Program-made: the position numbers and the translations under genes | From: Owenweeksia sp. | GTDB taxonomy: Bacteria; Bacteroidota; Bacteroidia; Flavobacteriales; Schleiferiaceae | Assembly (NCBI GenBank): GCA_028285465.1 | Contig: JANQPD010000039.1 | Location: forward strand, 40,721 to 104,720 | DNA: 64,000 nt | Direction: 5' to 3' | Shown: piece after piece, positions 26,385 through 38,100 of the stretch | Numbering within the stretch: the stretch's first letter is position 1 | Layout of the letters: each line of letters starts with the position of its first letter | The notes under the pieces: generated by a model | Seen by the model: the letters and a program-made list of their open reading frames with translations, nothing else | Databases searched by the model: none | Told to the model about the DNA's origin: nothing

Positions 26385-29300
26385 TCACTTAACGATGACT
26401 TTCTCCGAGTGAATGATCTTATCCTTATTACCCACGGTAATGATGTATTGACCAGGGGTTAAATTCCTGAATCGTATGACATCTGTGCTGCTGTATAGCC
26501 TCCCGCTTTGTACAATCATACCTTCCATGTTATAGATAAAGTACCCTAAATGCTGTAGAGAAGTATTCGGTTCAAGGTTTACATTTATGAAACCGGAAGT
26601 GGGGTTTGGGTAAAAGCTTTTCAAAGGCCTTGGGACATCGGGGAAAATATGTGCGGTTTTTCTTTTGCCAGAGCTTACTGCAGGCATGTAAACGGGGTAA
26701 TCAAAATCACTTCCATGATATGTTGATAGTATCGACCGAGCCCAGGCACCTGTCATGTCTTGATTATTTACAAAGCCTTCCACGATATCAAGCCGTGTAT
26801 CATCCAGGCTGCAAAACTGTAATTCGTTTGTATATACTTCTTCCTTAAAGTTAAACCAATCCACGTAATGGCCATGTATCTCCATCATGTCGGCATCATT
26901 ACTAAAGCTGAGGATTGCAGGAAGATCCGTAAGCAACTGGTTGGCTTCTGCAAAAGCCCCGTTTTGTTGAAAGAGTTCAACTCTTATATACTGGTAATTG
27001 CTGTAGGGCAAAACAGCCAATATATTCTGTACTTCTGTAAAAGGGTCTTCGCCAGGGTTTTCGACTACATCTTTAACAGCCACCTGGGCAGCAAATAGCT
27101 GCCTCCCTCTTGCATCGGATATGGCCGCATCCAGATAGTCTAACCCATCCAAACTAATTGTCTCATCTATAATGTCGTCAATCATATACTGTGGCATATT
27201 GGGGTGATGTACGGATAGTTCATCAATTACCCATGGTTCACGTCCAATATGCGGATTAGCGATCAGCACGTTGCGCAACATAATATCCGGAAAGCCAGGT
27301 CTTTCTATCAACTCCTGTATGGGCCCTTCGCTCAGGTAGGGCGATTGATCCATTAAATCCATGTAAAGGTCATAATCCTGTTGATCAGAGGAATAAAGAA
27401 TCTCTGCTTCCAGTTGCCAGGTGTTTCCGCCATCCACCAATGCGTCTCGCTGTGCTTCAAGGGCATCTGCTTCAGTCCCATATAGGAGCACATCTGTATG
27501 CGCCTGGGCTGCGGGATAGTCAAATTCTCCCAGAGTATCTCCATCAGGACCTATGGTAAGGGGAATAGGACAGGAAAAGGATATGTCAAAAGCAACGCTA
27601 TGATCCGTTGGGTTGGTATTATTTCTATTTACCGGGACAACCTGCGGAGTCCCGACAGCATCATGATGGTGGTATTGTATGGTAGAAGCTGCTGAGAAAT
27701 TGTCAAAATGGATGGGGTTAGATGAGTTAAAACGATTACCTGCCAATTCATCTGTAAGTGGAGGTGAAGAAGTCGTGCCCGGGCTGCCTTGATTCTTTTT
27801 AACCCCATCCTGAGCACTGGGTGCCAATAGATTACCCGGTAATACCTGTATATCGTTGTCTGAATTAGAATAAAAGCGATTACAATAATATTCAAGACCT
27901 ACGGAGCCATCAACAGAACGATTCTTACCAATGCTTTGAGCGCCAATAGTAAGCAACCTGAAATGATTAAACTCTACTTTCATATTGGTTTCACCTACAT
28001 TGTTTACTACAAGTCCCGCAGCCTTTAGGCCATTGCCCTGGCCGTTGCCACGGACGAGGTTATTTACAAAGAACGCAGCCATGTTGCCTTTAACATAGGT
28101 CGCATAAGGCATTTGATAACCATAACCACCAAGACTCACAGGTGTACGGTGTGCGACAACAAAGCTATTCCCGGTAAAAGTATTCCATGAAAGTGCTCCT
28201 TCATTGGTAATCGCCCGCTCACACCAGAAAAAGCTATTGTTGTTTATTTGGCTTCCTATATAACGGGGTTGAGTGTTCCGTAAAACTATGGCGTCCTGCA
28301 ATCCATTAAACGCATTACCCCCATCCAGCATGTTCACCCCGCCGTTCACTGCTAATATTGCGGTTTTGGCATGTGCTGTTGAAGTATTAAAACCCGCTCC
28401 AAACGAAAACTCACAATCCTTAAAAAGTACCCCCTGAATGCCGTCCAGGTAAACTGAAGAGGCGCGTATGTACCCATCGGGATTTCTATAGTCCCTGGTT
28501 TTCTGGAACGTTACATTTTTAAACTCCGCCTGGTATTTGTACGAATTGAAAAAGGGAAGCGTCAATGCAGGGCTAACAGGCAAATAGCCTTGCAGCCCAA
28601 CATCACGCACGTTGTTTATAAAACGACTATCGCTTACCTCAATAATACCTCCTGTAAAAGAGGTGGGGTTGCAGGCATTTTCGTAATTCCTGACTCCATC
28701 CAAGGCATAAGCAATGGAAGAGTTGTTGCGCATAATTAGTTTTGCCTGGGTCAAAGTATCCTGAGGGACCCAGTTTTGGCCCAACAATACCACTCCCTTC
28801 CAAATACCTCCGTAACCTTTTATGCTTCCGCAATCTAACACCAATCTTGCATTGGGTTCCACTATTATTTTGCTGTAAGGAGGCATTAAAAGTGTGCCGG
28901 TAACCTTTAGGGTATTGCCCGATGTAATTCTTAAACCCGTTGTAGCACTTATTATCCCGTTGTAGGTAGTGTTTTGTGTAATAGGTGTTTCTACCCATGC
29001 ATTGTAGGTGAATCCTTTTACTTTAGGAGACAGGAAATATTTGATCCATTGATGCATGCGCCCGATCTGGGTAGGCGAAAAGTAGTCTCTTGTAGTGCCA
29101 AACGGTCCCATGACATTATTTGGGCAAGTGGATAAAGGAGGACAAGGCAGAATTTCCTTGGGCGTATCGTCATAACCGTCCTCATCACATAAAGTAGTAC
29201 TAATCGGGCACCACGTATGATTTAAACCCAAGATATGCCCCAACTCATGGGCCAAAATGTAATTCGGGTCCCAGAGGGGAACCGTGTTTCCCCAAAGGTC

Positions 29301-29831
29301 TATTCGCGACTCTCCATTTCTAAAGGCCTCCCCATAGTAATCCTGGACTGATGGTAATCCTACATTTGTGGGGTCTGAAACATCATAATCCATATTGAAT
29401 ATCACGATTGAACGCTCTCTTATAAAGGCAGGAACCCAGTTTTCATATAGTGTCTTGGGGTCATTAACATTGTTTGACTTGAATATAGTATCGTGTGTGA
29501 TGTAGAGAATTGTATCCAGGGCAAAACGGATCTTCGTATCTGCTATAAAACCCGTATTGGTTGGGTTGGGTACGCTTGGGGTACTAACACTTGCATACTT
29601 CGGGTTTACCCAATTCTTAAGAATATTCTGTTCTATATCAAATTTATCCTGGGCATAGTTGCCCTTCCAATGCGATTGCCCTGTAGAGCTTTTGGTGATC
29701 ACCCAGGTTAAACGCAGGGTTGTCGTATCATCTTGAGGGCCCGGGGCATAGTCAGCTAACGAAAGGCAATTTTGTGCCAAGCTACCATGGGTTATGAGTA
29801 AAGTCAGAAGAAAAAAAACATGCTTGCTCAT
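26385..29831 (-). CDS. Secreted metzincin (M43/pappalysin-like) metalloprotease with beta-helix region and T9SS tail
   Basis: A 1148-aa protein. Signal peptide MSKHVFFLLTLLITHGSLAQ. The catalytic domain, about residues 60-280, has the zinc motif HELGHILGLNH (His195, Glu196, His199, His205) and a candidate Met-turn in NNVMGPFGTTRDYFS. Residues 290-750 contain many short 'N.F......I' turns, like a right-handed parallel beta-helix. A helical, tetratricopeptide-like stretch follows (about 790-1040). The last ~80 residues are a T9SS type A sorting domain (SFYPNPTSGFINVNLEPN, FRNLTPGQYIITV, IHSEKVIVK). It is likely secreted or surface-anchored through type IX secretion. A repeat pair with 21-bp period lies ~185 bp upstream of its start. 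Confidence 0.9.
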   Translation of the reverse strand: MSKHVFFLLTLLITHGSLAQNCLSLADYAPGPQDDTTTLRLTWVITKSSTGQSHWKGNYAQDKFDIEQNILKNWVNPKYASVSTPSVPNPTNTGFIADTKIRFALDTILYITHDTIFKSNNVNDPKTLYENWVPAFIRERSIVIFNMDYDVSDPTNVGLPSVQDYYGEAFRNGESRIDLWGNTVPLWDPNYILAHELGHILGLNHTWCPISTTLCDEDGYDDTPKEILPCPPLSTCPNNVMGPFGTTRDYFSPTQIGRMHQWIKYFLSPKVKGFTYNAWVETPITQNTTYNGIISATTGLRITSGNTLKVTGTLLMPPYSKIIVEPNARLVLDCGSIKGYGGIWKGVVLLGQNWVPQDTLTQAKLIMRNNSSIAYALDGVRNYENACNPTSFTGGIIEVSDSRFINNVRDVGLQGYLPVSPALTLPFFNSYKYQAEFKNVTFQKTRDYRNPDGYIRASSVYLDGIQGVLFKDCEFSFGAGFNTSTAHAKTAILAVNGGVNMLDGGNAFNGLQDAIVLRNTQPRYIGSQINNNSFFWCERAITNEGALSWNTFTGNSFVVAHRTPVSLGGYGYQMPYATYVKGNMAAFFVNNLVRGNGQGNGLKAAGLVVNNVGETNMKVEFNHFRLLTIGAQSIGKNRSVDGSVGLEYYCNRFYSNSDNDIQVLPGNLLAPSAQDGVKKNQGSPGTTSSPPLTDELAGNRFNSSNPIHFDNFSAASTIQYHHHDAVGTPQVVPVNRNNTNPTDHSVAFDISFSCPIPLTIGPDGDTLGEFDYPAAQAHTDVLLYGTEADALEAQRDALVDGGNTWQLEAEILYSSDQQDYDLYMDLMDQSPYLSEGPIQELIERPGFPDIMLRNVLIANPHIGREPWVIDELSVHHPNMPQYMIDDIIDETISLDGLDYLDAAISDARGRQLFAAQVAVKDVVENPGEDPFTEVQNILAVLPYSNYQYIRVELFQQNGAFAEANQLLTDLPAILSFSNDADMMEIHGHYVDWFNFKEEVYTNELQFCSLDDTRLDIVEGFVNNQDMTGAWARSILSTYHGSDFDYPVYMPAVSSGKRKTAHIFPDVPRPLKSFYPNPTSGFINVNLEPNTSLQHLGYFIYNMEGMIVQSGRLYSSTDVIRFRNLTPGQYIITVGNKDKIIHSEKVIVK

Positions 29832-30014
29832 AGTCGGGTTATTGGGGATTTATAAAGCTGAGATGTATGACGGAAAGCGTTTCCATAACTTTTCCCGAGG
29901 GCGTTTACTATTTGTTAATATCCGTTGTAATTTCTTTTCAAATATTGGAAACCTCCTTGCAAATGCTCAAGGGAAAAATGAGAAGCGCATGCGTATGCGA
30001 AAGGAGCGCGGCTA

Positions 30015-30045
30015 CTTTTTTGACAAGCGTCACTTCTTTTTTGAC
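30015..30045. promoter_or_regulatory. Direct repeat CTTTTTTGAC x2, 21-bp period
   Basis: CTTTTTTGAC at 30015-30024 and again at 30036-30045, exactly 21 bp apart, with GCGTCACTT between them. The period equals two helical turns, as in LytTR-type operators. It lies ~185 bp upstream of the metalloprotease start (minus strand). The sequence differs from the other three sites, so it is the weakest of the four. Confidence 0.4.
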
Positions 30046-30312
30046 CCTCCTGCCAAAAAAGATGCTGCATTAAATGTTTAAGAGATGCCTCTCCGCTTCA
30101 TTTTAAAGAACCTATTGCCATATCTGCCCTTTCACATCTGCATTAAAAGGACACAAAGACCGGGCGAGGCCTTCTTTGTAGATCTCCTTGCCCTAGGTTT
30201 ACACCAAGCACTTATATACCCATATGCTGACCTCCTCCCGAAAAACTGTGTCGTACAATGGAGGGAATTCAAATCACCAGAAAAAGAGTCCTCTACCCGT
30301 TTCAAAGTCCAT

Positions 30313-30435
30313 ACTTAGATTTCGTCACTTTTTTGGCCCAATTCATCACAAAGCCCTAAACAGCTGGCTTTTCATGACTCATTCCTGATTTAATTCGCAG
30401 AAACAATCACTAATCCTGATGCCAAAAAGGGCTTA
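30313..30435 (+). repeat. Upstream block A, shared with 43555-43675
   Basis: About 120 bp resembling the block upstream of the gene at 43744. Shared runs include GCTTTTCATGACTC, CTGATTTAATTCGCAGAAAC and CCTGATGCCAAAA. It begins with the 21-bp repeat pair. By eye roughly four of five positions match, indicating a duplicated promoter/leader module. Confidence 0.8.
30321..30349. promoter_or_regulatory. LytTR-like operator: TTCGTCAC-N13-TTCATCAC
   Basis: Two 8-mers, TTCGTCAC (30321-30328) and TTCATCAC (30342-30349), 21 bp apart and followed by AAAG. The arrangement is the same at 43562 and 48629. It lies ~172 bp before the T9SS protein gene at 30523. The 21-bp period is known for LytTR-domain regulators; the assignment is inference. 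Confidence 0.55.
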
Positions 30436-30522
30436 TTTTTTTAACCTAAATCTATATTATGATGAAAATCAATGTATCAATCCATAACCCTTACCAACGT
30501 GATTAACTTTTATTTCTCTCTC

Positions 30523-32127
30523 ATGAAAGGACTCTCTCTAAAGTTGTCGTTTTCCATTGTTCTTTTGTTGGCTATAACCTCCATGTCCTATGCTCAGATT
30601 GTAGGTCCGGGAGGCGTAGAAGGGTCTTCTATATGGTACAATCAAGAGGATGAACAAAGCCTTATTGCCAATCATCATAGTTTTGATTTGCTCACATTTG
30701 AGAATGAACTCTCATCTCATCATACGGCACTGGAAAAGGCAACCACCTACTTTTTTGTACTTAAGCCCAATTTCAAATCCACGACCGGAGCTTCCTTTAT
30801 GAAGCTCGGCCATGTTGAGATTTTTGACGACAGAATCGAATACGGCAATCACTCAAAGCCGATTACTTTTGCCGACAACGAGCCCACGATTTTCACTGTC
30901 GTTTCTCCACCTCCCAAACGCTATGGACGTCGTGTGCCGACAGAGGTGAGCATTAAGGACTCTTCCTTATTTGAAATTGCGGAAGTCGTGTTGTTCGAAG
31001 ATCGATTGCCCCGGTTTGACATTCACAAAGTGAATACCTATCTGGCATTAAAGTATTCGATTACTATCACGCAGAATACAGAATCTATTTGGAGGAATTA
31101 CCACAAGGCGGATTCTTCTTTGTACTGGAGTGAAGTAATTGATCGCCTCTACAGCAAAACCGTGATCGGGTTGGGGAATTCAGAAGATGAGGCATTTACA
31201 CAGACACAGACGACTACAAGCTCAGGAGCATTTATGCAGCTATCTTTGGATACCCCGGTAGCTCTGGGTCAGATGCCCCGGGTAATTGTGGATGAGGATG
31301 CCTCCCTCGTTCTTTCGGAAAGAAATCCCTTCGAAATACTCAACAATCCATGTGCATTCACCACCAGTGCAACCAATCCGATGATCCATTGGAAGTTAAA
31401 GCTTCACAATTGGAGTTCCCAGGCACAGCATCTCTACATACGCGCGGATTTGCCATCAGGGAAGCTGGCAGACTCCCTTTTCTTAACCGATGGAAATAAT
31501 TTCTGGCACCTGCCAAAAACAATCATTGGAAATCGAGTGGAGTACAAGGTTTACTTTGATATGCTCAACAATGATTTGCACTACTTTTTCGTGGAACAGA
31601 AAGACAATAATCCATGCATAAAAAAGGTTCTTCGTGATGATTCACAAGGTTTGGCTGTAGACAATGCAAGTACTCCGGGGAGTGCGTGGAGTTTAGAAAC
31701 GCAATCATTGAAAACAGGTGTGATCATTTCTGAAACCACCACAGCCTCCACTCTTTCCAGAGGAATGGATGAAGGACAACATATTGTCACTTTGCGCGAT
31801 GCCAACGGCGATATCATATCACAAGATGTGGTTCGTATTTTGGCACAGGAAGAGCCTGGAGGAATGACCGTTCAACCGGACATCCACCTCTTCCCGGTTC
31901 CTGCAAAATCCGGACAAGAAGTGAATCTTTTAGTGTCGAATTTACCGTCCACCTCCAGTATCCGTTTAGTAGTTGTCGATGCTTCAGGGCGAATTGTGGA
32001 AGACCAATCTATGCACCATCAGGAACAACTTGAATGGAGGCACCGCTTCGAAATTCCGGGAATGTATCAGTTCATTCTGTATCAAGACCAATTTGTTTAC
32101 AGCTTACGCGTAGTCGTTATTCAATAG
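30523..32127 (+). CDS. Secreted T9SS type A sorting-domain protein
   Basis: The start at MKGLSLKLSFSIVLLLAITS gives a signal peptide ending SYAQ; an upstream in-frame ATG (30472) lacks a signal at its terminus. About 534 aa. The segment DIHKVNTYLALKYSITITQN is a hallmark of a Bacteroidota surface-protein domain (DUF8202-like) often seen with LamG-type repeats. The last ~80 residues form a T9SS sorting domain (HLFPVPAKSGQEVNLLVSN, then VVDASGRIVEDQS). The stop lies 41 nt before the giant Rhs gene, suggesting co-transcription, with block A as their common promoter region. Confidence 0.85.
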   Translation: MKGLSLKLSFSIVLLLAITSMSYAQIVGPGGVEGSSIWYNQEDEQSLIANHHSFDLLTFENELSSHHTALEKATTYFFVLKPNFKSTTGASFMKLGHVEIFDDRIEYGNHSKPITFADNEPTIFTVVSPPPKRYGRRVPTEVSIKDSSLFEIAEVVLFEDRLPRFDIHKVNTYLALKYSITITQNTESIWRNYHKADSSLYWSEVIDRLYSKTVIGLGNSEDEAFTQTQTTTSSGAFMQLSLDTPVALGQMPRVIVDEDASLVLSERNPFEILNNPCAFTTSATNPMIHWKLKLHNWSSQAQHLYIRADLPSGKLADSLFLTDGNNFWHLPKTIIGNRVEYKVYFDMLNNDLHYFFVEQKDNNPCIKKVLRDDSQGLAVDNASTPGSAWSLETQSLKTGVIISETTTASTLSRGMDEGQHIVTLRDANGDIISQDVVRILAQEEPGGMTVQPDIHLFPVPAKSGQEVNLLVSNLPSTSSIRLVVVDASGRIVEDQSMHHQEQLEWRHRFEIPGMYQFILYQDQFVYSLRVVVIQ

Positions 32128-32168
32128 TTCACTCTCTTCATAAGTATAGCTCTCAATCCCATTTTAGT

Positions 32169-35100
32169 ATGAGAACAGATATTTCAACTCGTATAGCAGC
32201 CCTCATGCTGTGCATGATATTTTTGTCCAATGACGTTGTGGCCTCGGTACACGCGATCTATAGAGGCGTTCCCGATGTAAAAAATTACGTTCCTAAATCG
32301 GAGCAGGAAGACGATCAGGATTCCGACAAGAAGATTCTTTCAGAAATAGAAATCCCTGCTCAGAGCGAGGATCGTTCCATGGAGGCTCCGGAAAATCCAG
32401 AGGTGATGCCTTCCATCAAAGTGATGTTTGCCCGGGAAAGATCCGCTCTCATTGGAGTGAGTATGAAAGACCCGATGGGCAATCCGCGGGACGACTTCTT
32501 TTCTTTTGAATTGACAGCACAGGAAGCCGCATTTTACTCTCATGCGAAATTGAAGTACAAGCTGAGGGGGGCGAGGAGTAGTACGTCTCTTGCCAAGAGT
32601 ATAAATGATAACCCCACGTTTGGAGCTACAGAATTGGAACCTTTCAACGAATGGGTAAACGGCGAAGATGTGGTTCCCATTTCCGAGTTAAGAACGGGGA
32701 CCAACCTGATGCGGTTCGGCCTACCTGTGACCACCATGATGTCCGTGGAGATTAAGGATTTTGAGATTGAGCTTCTTCAAATGGAAGGTGAGGAAAGCAC
32801 CATCATTTATTTGGAAGAGGACAGGGTAGAGGAAGATCAAAACTTCACCTTCGTAGGAGGAGGAGCTCAGCTTGTGAAACGGTACAAGGCTTCAGATCTT
32901 CAGGTGCCGAGTATTCCCAGAGACATTACGAATGTGACTATGGGAGCACATGCATACCGACTTCGCTCCGATGCTGAGATAGGTGGAGGACTCATTGGAA
33001 TTGCCATTGACGCCAGTCGTCTGCCGGCAGGGAAATCCGTTCGAGATGTGAGCACCTTCTATTTCAATTACGAAACAAGAGGTTGGATTCCCGTATCCTC
33101 AGACAGTGTTCACGTAGATACAGAAACCGGAGTGGCGATCAACTTCGTGCCCATGCAACCGGGGTCACAATATTTTAATGGGATCATCAAGACTCCGAAT
33201 ATGCCAGAGTCTTCAGCCAACTTGTCCACTTCATTGGGAGGAATACAACCGGCCAATCCTTCGGCTGGATTAGTAGGCGTTTCGGCACCTGGCATTTCAA
33301 GGACGGGAGAGGCTGCTACTTCGTTTCCAATCAAATTACCTCAGGGGAGAAATGGTATGACCCCTGCGTTGAGCATTAACTACAATAGTGATGCAGGAAC
33401 CGGATGGCTTGGGGTAGGCTGGAATATTGCAGTTCCAAAGATTACGGTAGATACGCGTTGGGGGGTGCCGAAGTTTCCGGCCAACGTTCAGGAAGAGGTA
33501 TATTTGTTGAACGGGGAAAGTTTAGCCCAGGAAGGCGAAGAGAAAGGAAATAGAATACGACTTACAGGAAATCCAACTCCTTTGCCAAGCAGAAAAACGG
33601 GAACGGTTCAATTCTTTGAAAAAACCCGAAGTTCCTGGAGAAAAATTGAAAGGAAAGGGAACAACCCAAGAGAGTACATTTGGATCGTTACCATGCCCGA
33701 TCAGTCTAAGTTCTTTTATGGAACCAGAAATGGCACTTCACCGGATGCGTCCACAACTCTTTTTGATGAAACCCTTGCTGCTTCCAATCGCAACATAGTA
33801 GAGTGGTATCTCACCAAGTCGATTGACCGGTGGGGCAATACAATAGAGTATTTTTACGATAACACCGCGGTTATCAGTTCCTATGAAAACGAGTTGTTGG
33901 CTGGCGGTCAGCTAAGGAACCTGCGCAAAATTGTTTATACCGGATATGAGAAAGGCGAGGACACCGAGAGTGGGAGCTATGTAATATTCTTCGAATCCTC
34001 AAACGGAAGAGTTGATGCCCAGGTGAATATGCGTTACGGTTTTAAGGTGGTGAATTATCATCGCCTCGATCAGATCATTGTTCAGTACGGAGGGGTTAAC
34101 AATAGCACTGCGGGAGGAGTAGGAACGACGGAGATTCGCAAGTACGAATTGGTGTACAACAACAATGCAACTACCTTTCACAAGAACACGCTCACGGATA
34201 TCATTGAAAAAGTCGGCGGTTCAGAGTTTTATAGAAACACTTTTGAGTATCACGATGCCGTATACTCGTTTTCGGGAACTCCGGATGTAACCCTGAATGT
34301 AAGCTCTTCGGCATTGGGAGGAACGCTATCTGGATCTATCAATACCGGGGGATCTCTTGGTGTTGGATGGGGCCCCACGGGAAACCAAGCAAAGCGAAAC
34401 TACATCGCAGCCGGATATGCATATTCAGACGCCAATGAGCGTGTAACCAATTCCATTATGGACGTGAATGGAGATGGCATTCCGGATTTAGTTAACAACG
34501 GGACTTCGAGCATTACGTATAAAGCGGGCAGAATTGATGAGAATGGCGATTATTCATTGTCTGCTGATCTGGTAACTCTGGGCACAGGGTCAGTAGTTCC
34601 TTCGGGGGCATACCAGTCCTATACGACGGGTGATCAAGTAAGTATAAATGCCAACGTGGCCATCACGAGTTCTGTATCCGCGGGTGCGGGCTATGCACAC
34701 AATACCACAAGAACAAAAACAAGAGGGTTTCTAACAGATATCAATGGCGATGGTGTAATTGATTGGGTGAATAACGGAAGAACCCATTTTGGATACTATG
34801 ACCTATCTACGGATAATGTCCATTTTGACGCCTCCAGTATATACTCTCCGAATCCCATTGTGAATACCCAAAGCGTAAGTGCACCGCCGGCGGATGCGGA
34901 AAATTCGCAGCCTGTTCGTACGGTTCGTTCTTGGAAGGCACCATTTGATGGAACAGTAAACATTTCTTCAACAGCATACTTGAACTCGCAAAGCACAGAT
35001 GGTGTTAAGCTTCAAATTGATCACGCCGAAGCAAGCTCTTCAGGTATTGAGGTAGCTGCTACCGCACTGAATGCATCGCCTGGGTCTGTGGCGATGAACG

Positions 35101-38100
35101 CCACTGGAATTAGCGTGAGTAAGGGAGACTATTTGTTCTTCCGGGTAGAAGGTAATACAGAGGCAACCTATGATCTGGTAAATTGGGATCCTGAAATATC
35201 CTATACTTCTTTGAGTCTTTTTGATGCCAATGAAGTCAGTTACTCGACTTTCAAACCCAATTATGAGTTTGCATTGTCAGGAAAAGATGTTCTTTCTTTT
35301 GAAGGTGTTCAGGATGTTGAAGTTCTGTTTCCCAATAAAACGTATTCCGGATTGACGGATGATGTGGATTTTGTGGTAACACTTACCCGTGAGAACTCTT
35401 CAGGAACAACTACTGAAAAATATGTTCAAAGTTTGGATGGAACATTGACTTCAAATACCGTACAGAGAGGTTCGTTTGTCAGCACAACTACGTCCCATTT
35501 GGAAGACGTACTACAAACCGGAGGCTTGACCTTGGGAGTTGATGAAACACTCGAAATTGCATTCGAGGTTCAGGCAAGATCCAATGTTCGCTGGAGCGAT
35601 ATCAACTGGAGGCCTACGATTAAATCAACCAAAAGTGGTGTTACCAATGTATTGTATCCGGTGGTCGACCTGCAATTCTTTGGCACGCCACATAAGCTCA
35701 TCGGAGAACGGGATATTTCTTCTTTCACTAGCTACTCAAATGTGAAGATCACTCCGTATATCAAAACTGCGATTTTGAATGCCCTTCCTTCAGGAAGCGG
35801 AGTTTATGAAGGGGACTTTACGGTGAAGACCACCAGTAAGTATTTGAACAGCTTTCACTTTGTGGTGGACAAGGGACTTGGCACAATTACATGGACTTCT
35901 AATGACGGGATCACTTTTTCAGGGAGTCATATTCTGAGCTTAGATTCCTTTTTAATTCTCGATGTGGCTACGGATTTGGACGCAGGTGCTTTTTGGGCTG
36001 AATTCACAACGGATGACCCCATCTTAGCTCCTGTTCTCGAGGATAATACCACTGTATATATTCAGAACATATCTTGTTCCCCCACCTGTTCTATCGCTTC
36101 CAGCGTGGCAACTGTAGGGGAAGTATACGAAAGAACGGATGGCGATGCACTTAATTCAGACGTTACCGGCTGGGGAGCTTTCGGCTGGGCCGGAACCTCA
36201 ACTACAGCCATTCCTATTGACGAACTGGTAGCCCTGGATTATTCAGACCCTTCTTTACAGTCGGATTTCAACAACCTTCCCAACGGTTCGTATGCAGATA
36301 TCAATACCATAGCATCAACATACGGTATTGATCCATTTTCTACCACCAATCTCTTCAGATCATTTGTGCCTCAAAGAGGTGAAGAAGTTTCCGATGCGCA
36401 CTTGTCAAGTATTGGATCAGCGGGTACAGAGGCCTTAGATCGCTTCCACATGATTTTTTCTACGCATTCAGCGGTTTACCAATCACATTCATCGAATGTG
36501 GTATTGGGAATAGATCCTTATTCAAATGAGCCGGAACCGGATTATGTAGCGATCAACAATTACAACCGGCCTGCTACCATTATAGAGAGCTCTACGGTAA
36601 ATCAATCGTGGTTTGTTAACGGTTCTTTTAAAACGGAGCTCGGTCAAACAGACCAAAATGCATTGGGTGTATCCGGATCCTATTCAACCACCTATCCCTT
36701 CTCAGAACTTTACAGTCGGGGGAGTCATGCTCGTTCCGGTAATATCGATATGAACGGAGATGGATATCCGGATAACGTGGTATATGATAAGAAAAAAGAT
36801 AAACTCAGTTGGCAAGGGACGAACCGATTAGGAGGATTCGCAGGCTCTTCATTGGAAGATTTTAAAAAAAGCCGATATATCTCCAGAAATCAATTCCTCT
36901 CTCACGGAGGCGTGGTCGGAGTTGGATATACTTCGCAAGATCAATCTACGTTGTTGTCAGCCGGGCTTTCAGGATCCTTTGTTAATTCCAAATCGACAAT
37001 GGAAAATGGAATTATGGATTTCAACGGAGACGGACTTCCCGATTTCTATATTTCATCGGCTACAGATGAGTTTGTTACCTCCTCTTCATCATCACTCGAG
37101 TTGGGCAATGGCTCAAGCTTTATGAGCGCAGATGGATTGAACTTCACAGGCTCAGCGAGTCACAACTCAGGAAAGACCTATTCGGGTAGCTTATCTCCAG
37201 GTGCAAAAGGGGGCTTGTTTGGCTTTGGCTTCGGAGTAGGAACCGTGTATCACCCTCAAGAATTGGAATCGTATTTTGTAGATTTCACAGGAGACGGATT
37301 GCCAGACCGCCTGACGAAGGACGGCAATACCTGGAAGATCAATGTCAATCAGGGGGCACAGCTTACATCGTCATCAACAAATATGGCGAATTCCAATATC
37401 GCCATTGAGAATATGACGGAGTCCCTTATTGGTCGACTAAACATAGGAACTGCTGTGGGTTTTACCGGAGCGTTTGTTCTTGGATCTGCCACACGAACTG
37501 CGGCAGATGGTTCTTCTGAATCACGCGCGCAATTCATTGACATGAATGGCGATAACCTTCCGGATCTGGTTACATACAATGATGTGGGAGGGTACTCTCT
37601 GAATATTTATTACAACCAGGGCGGAAAAGCCAACCTCTTGAAGACGATCAATAATCCACTAGGGGGTAAAATCAATCTTTCCTATAAGCGTGTAGGAAAT
37701 AAATATGGGCTACACGATCGGGAAATCTATAACCACCAGTACGACCAGTATGATTGGGAACCTCAGGTCATGTGGGATATGCCGCACTCCAAGTGGGTTC
37801 TTGCTTCCGTAGAAGCAAAAGACGGTTTCAATCTGGTTGACGGATCGCAAAATGACCTGGATGGTTCCGATTCCTTTATTACCTACTTTATGTATGACGG
37901 AGGGATGTACAGTCGCCGTGAAAGGGAGTTCTTAGGCTTTACACGTATTGCACAGAAGTCTTCTCGAATAGCTGTAGATGCGGGCGAAGGCCAGATCGCC
38001 ACCAAAACACCTGTTAGTGAGAACAATCCGCACATCGAGAAATGGATGATTACCGATTTCCATGAGGTGAAATCTATCGACCCTTTTGAGAGAAGAGAAT

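Larger units (their letters stand above)
29832..30522. other. Divergent intergenic region with candidate regulatory repeats
   Basis: About 690 bp between divergently transcribed secreted-protein genes. I find no credible coding sequence. It holds two direct-repeat pairs of 21-bp period (30015-30045 and 30321-30349) and, from 30313 to 30435, a block resembling 43555-43675. The last stretch before the plus-strand gene is AT-rich and probably contains the promoter. Confidence 0.6.

Noticed and set aside
30085..30318. 77-aa plus-strand ORF in the divergent intergenic region
   Set aside because: No recognisable motif and no start context, and the ORF ends next to the operator repeat; judged non-coding.
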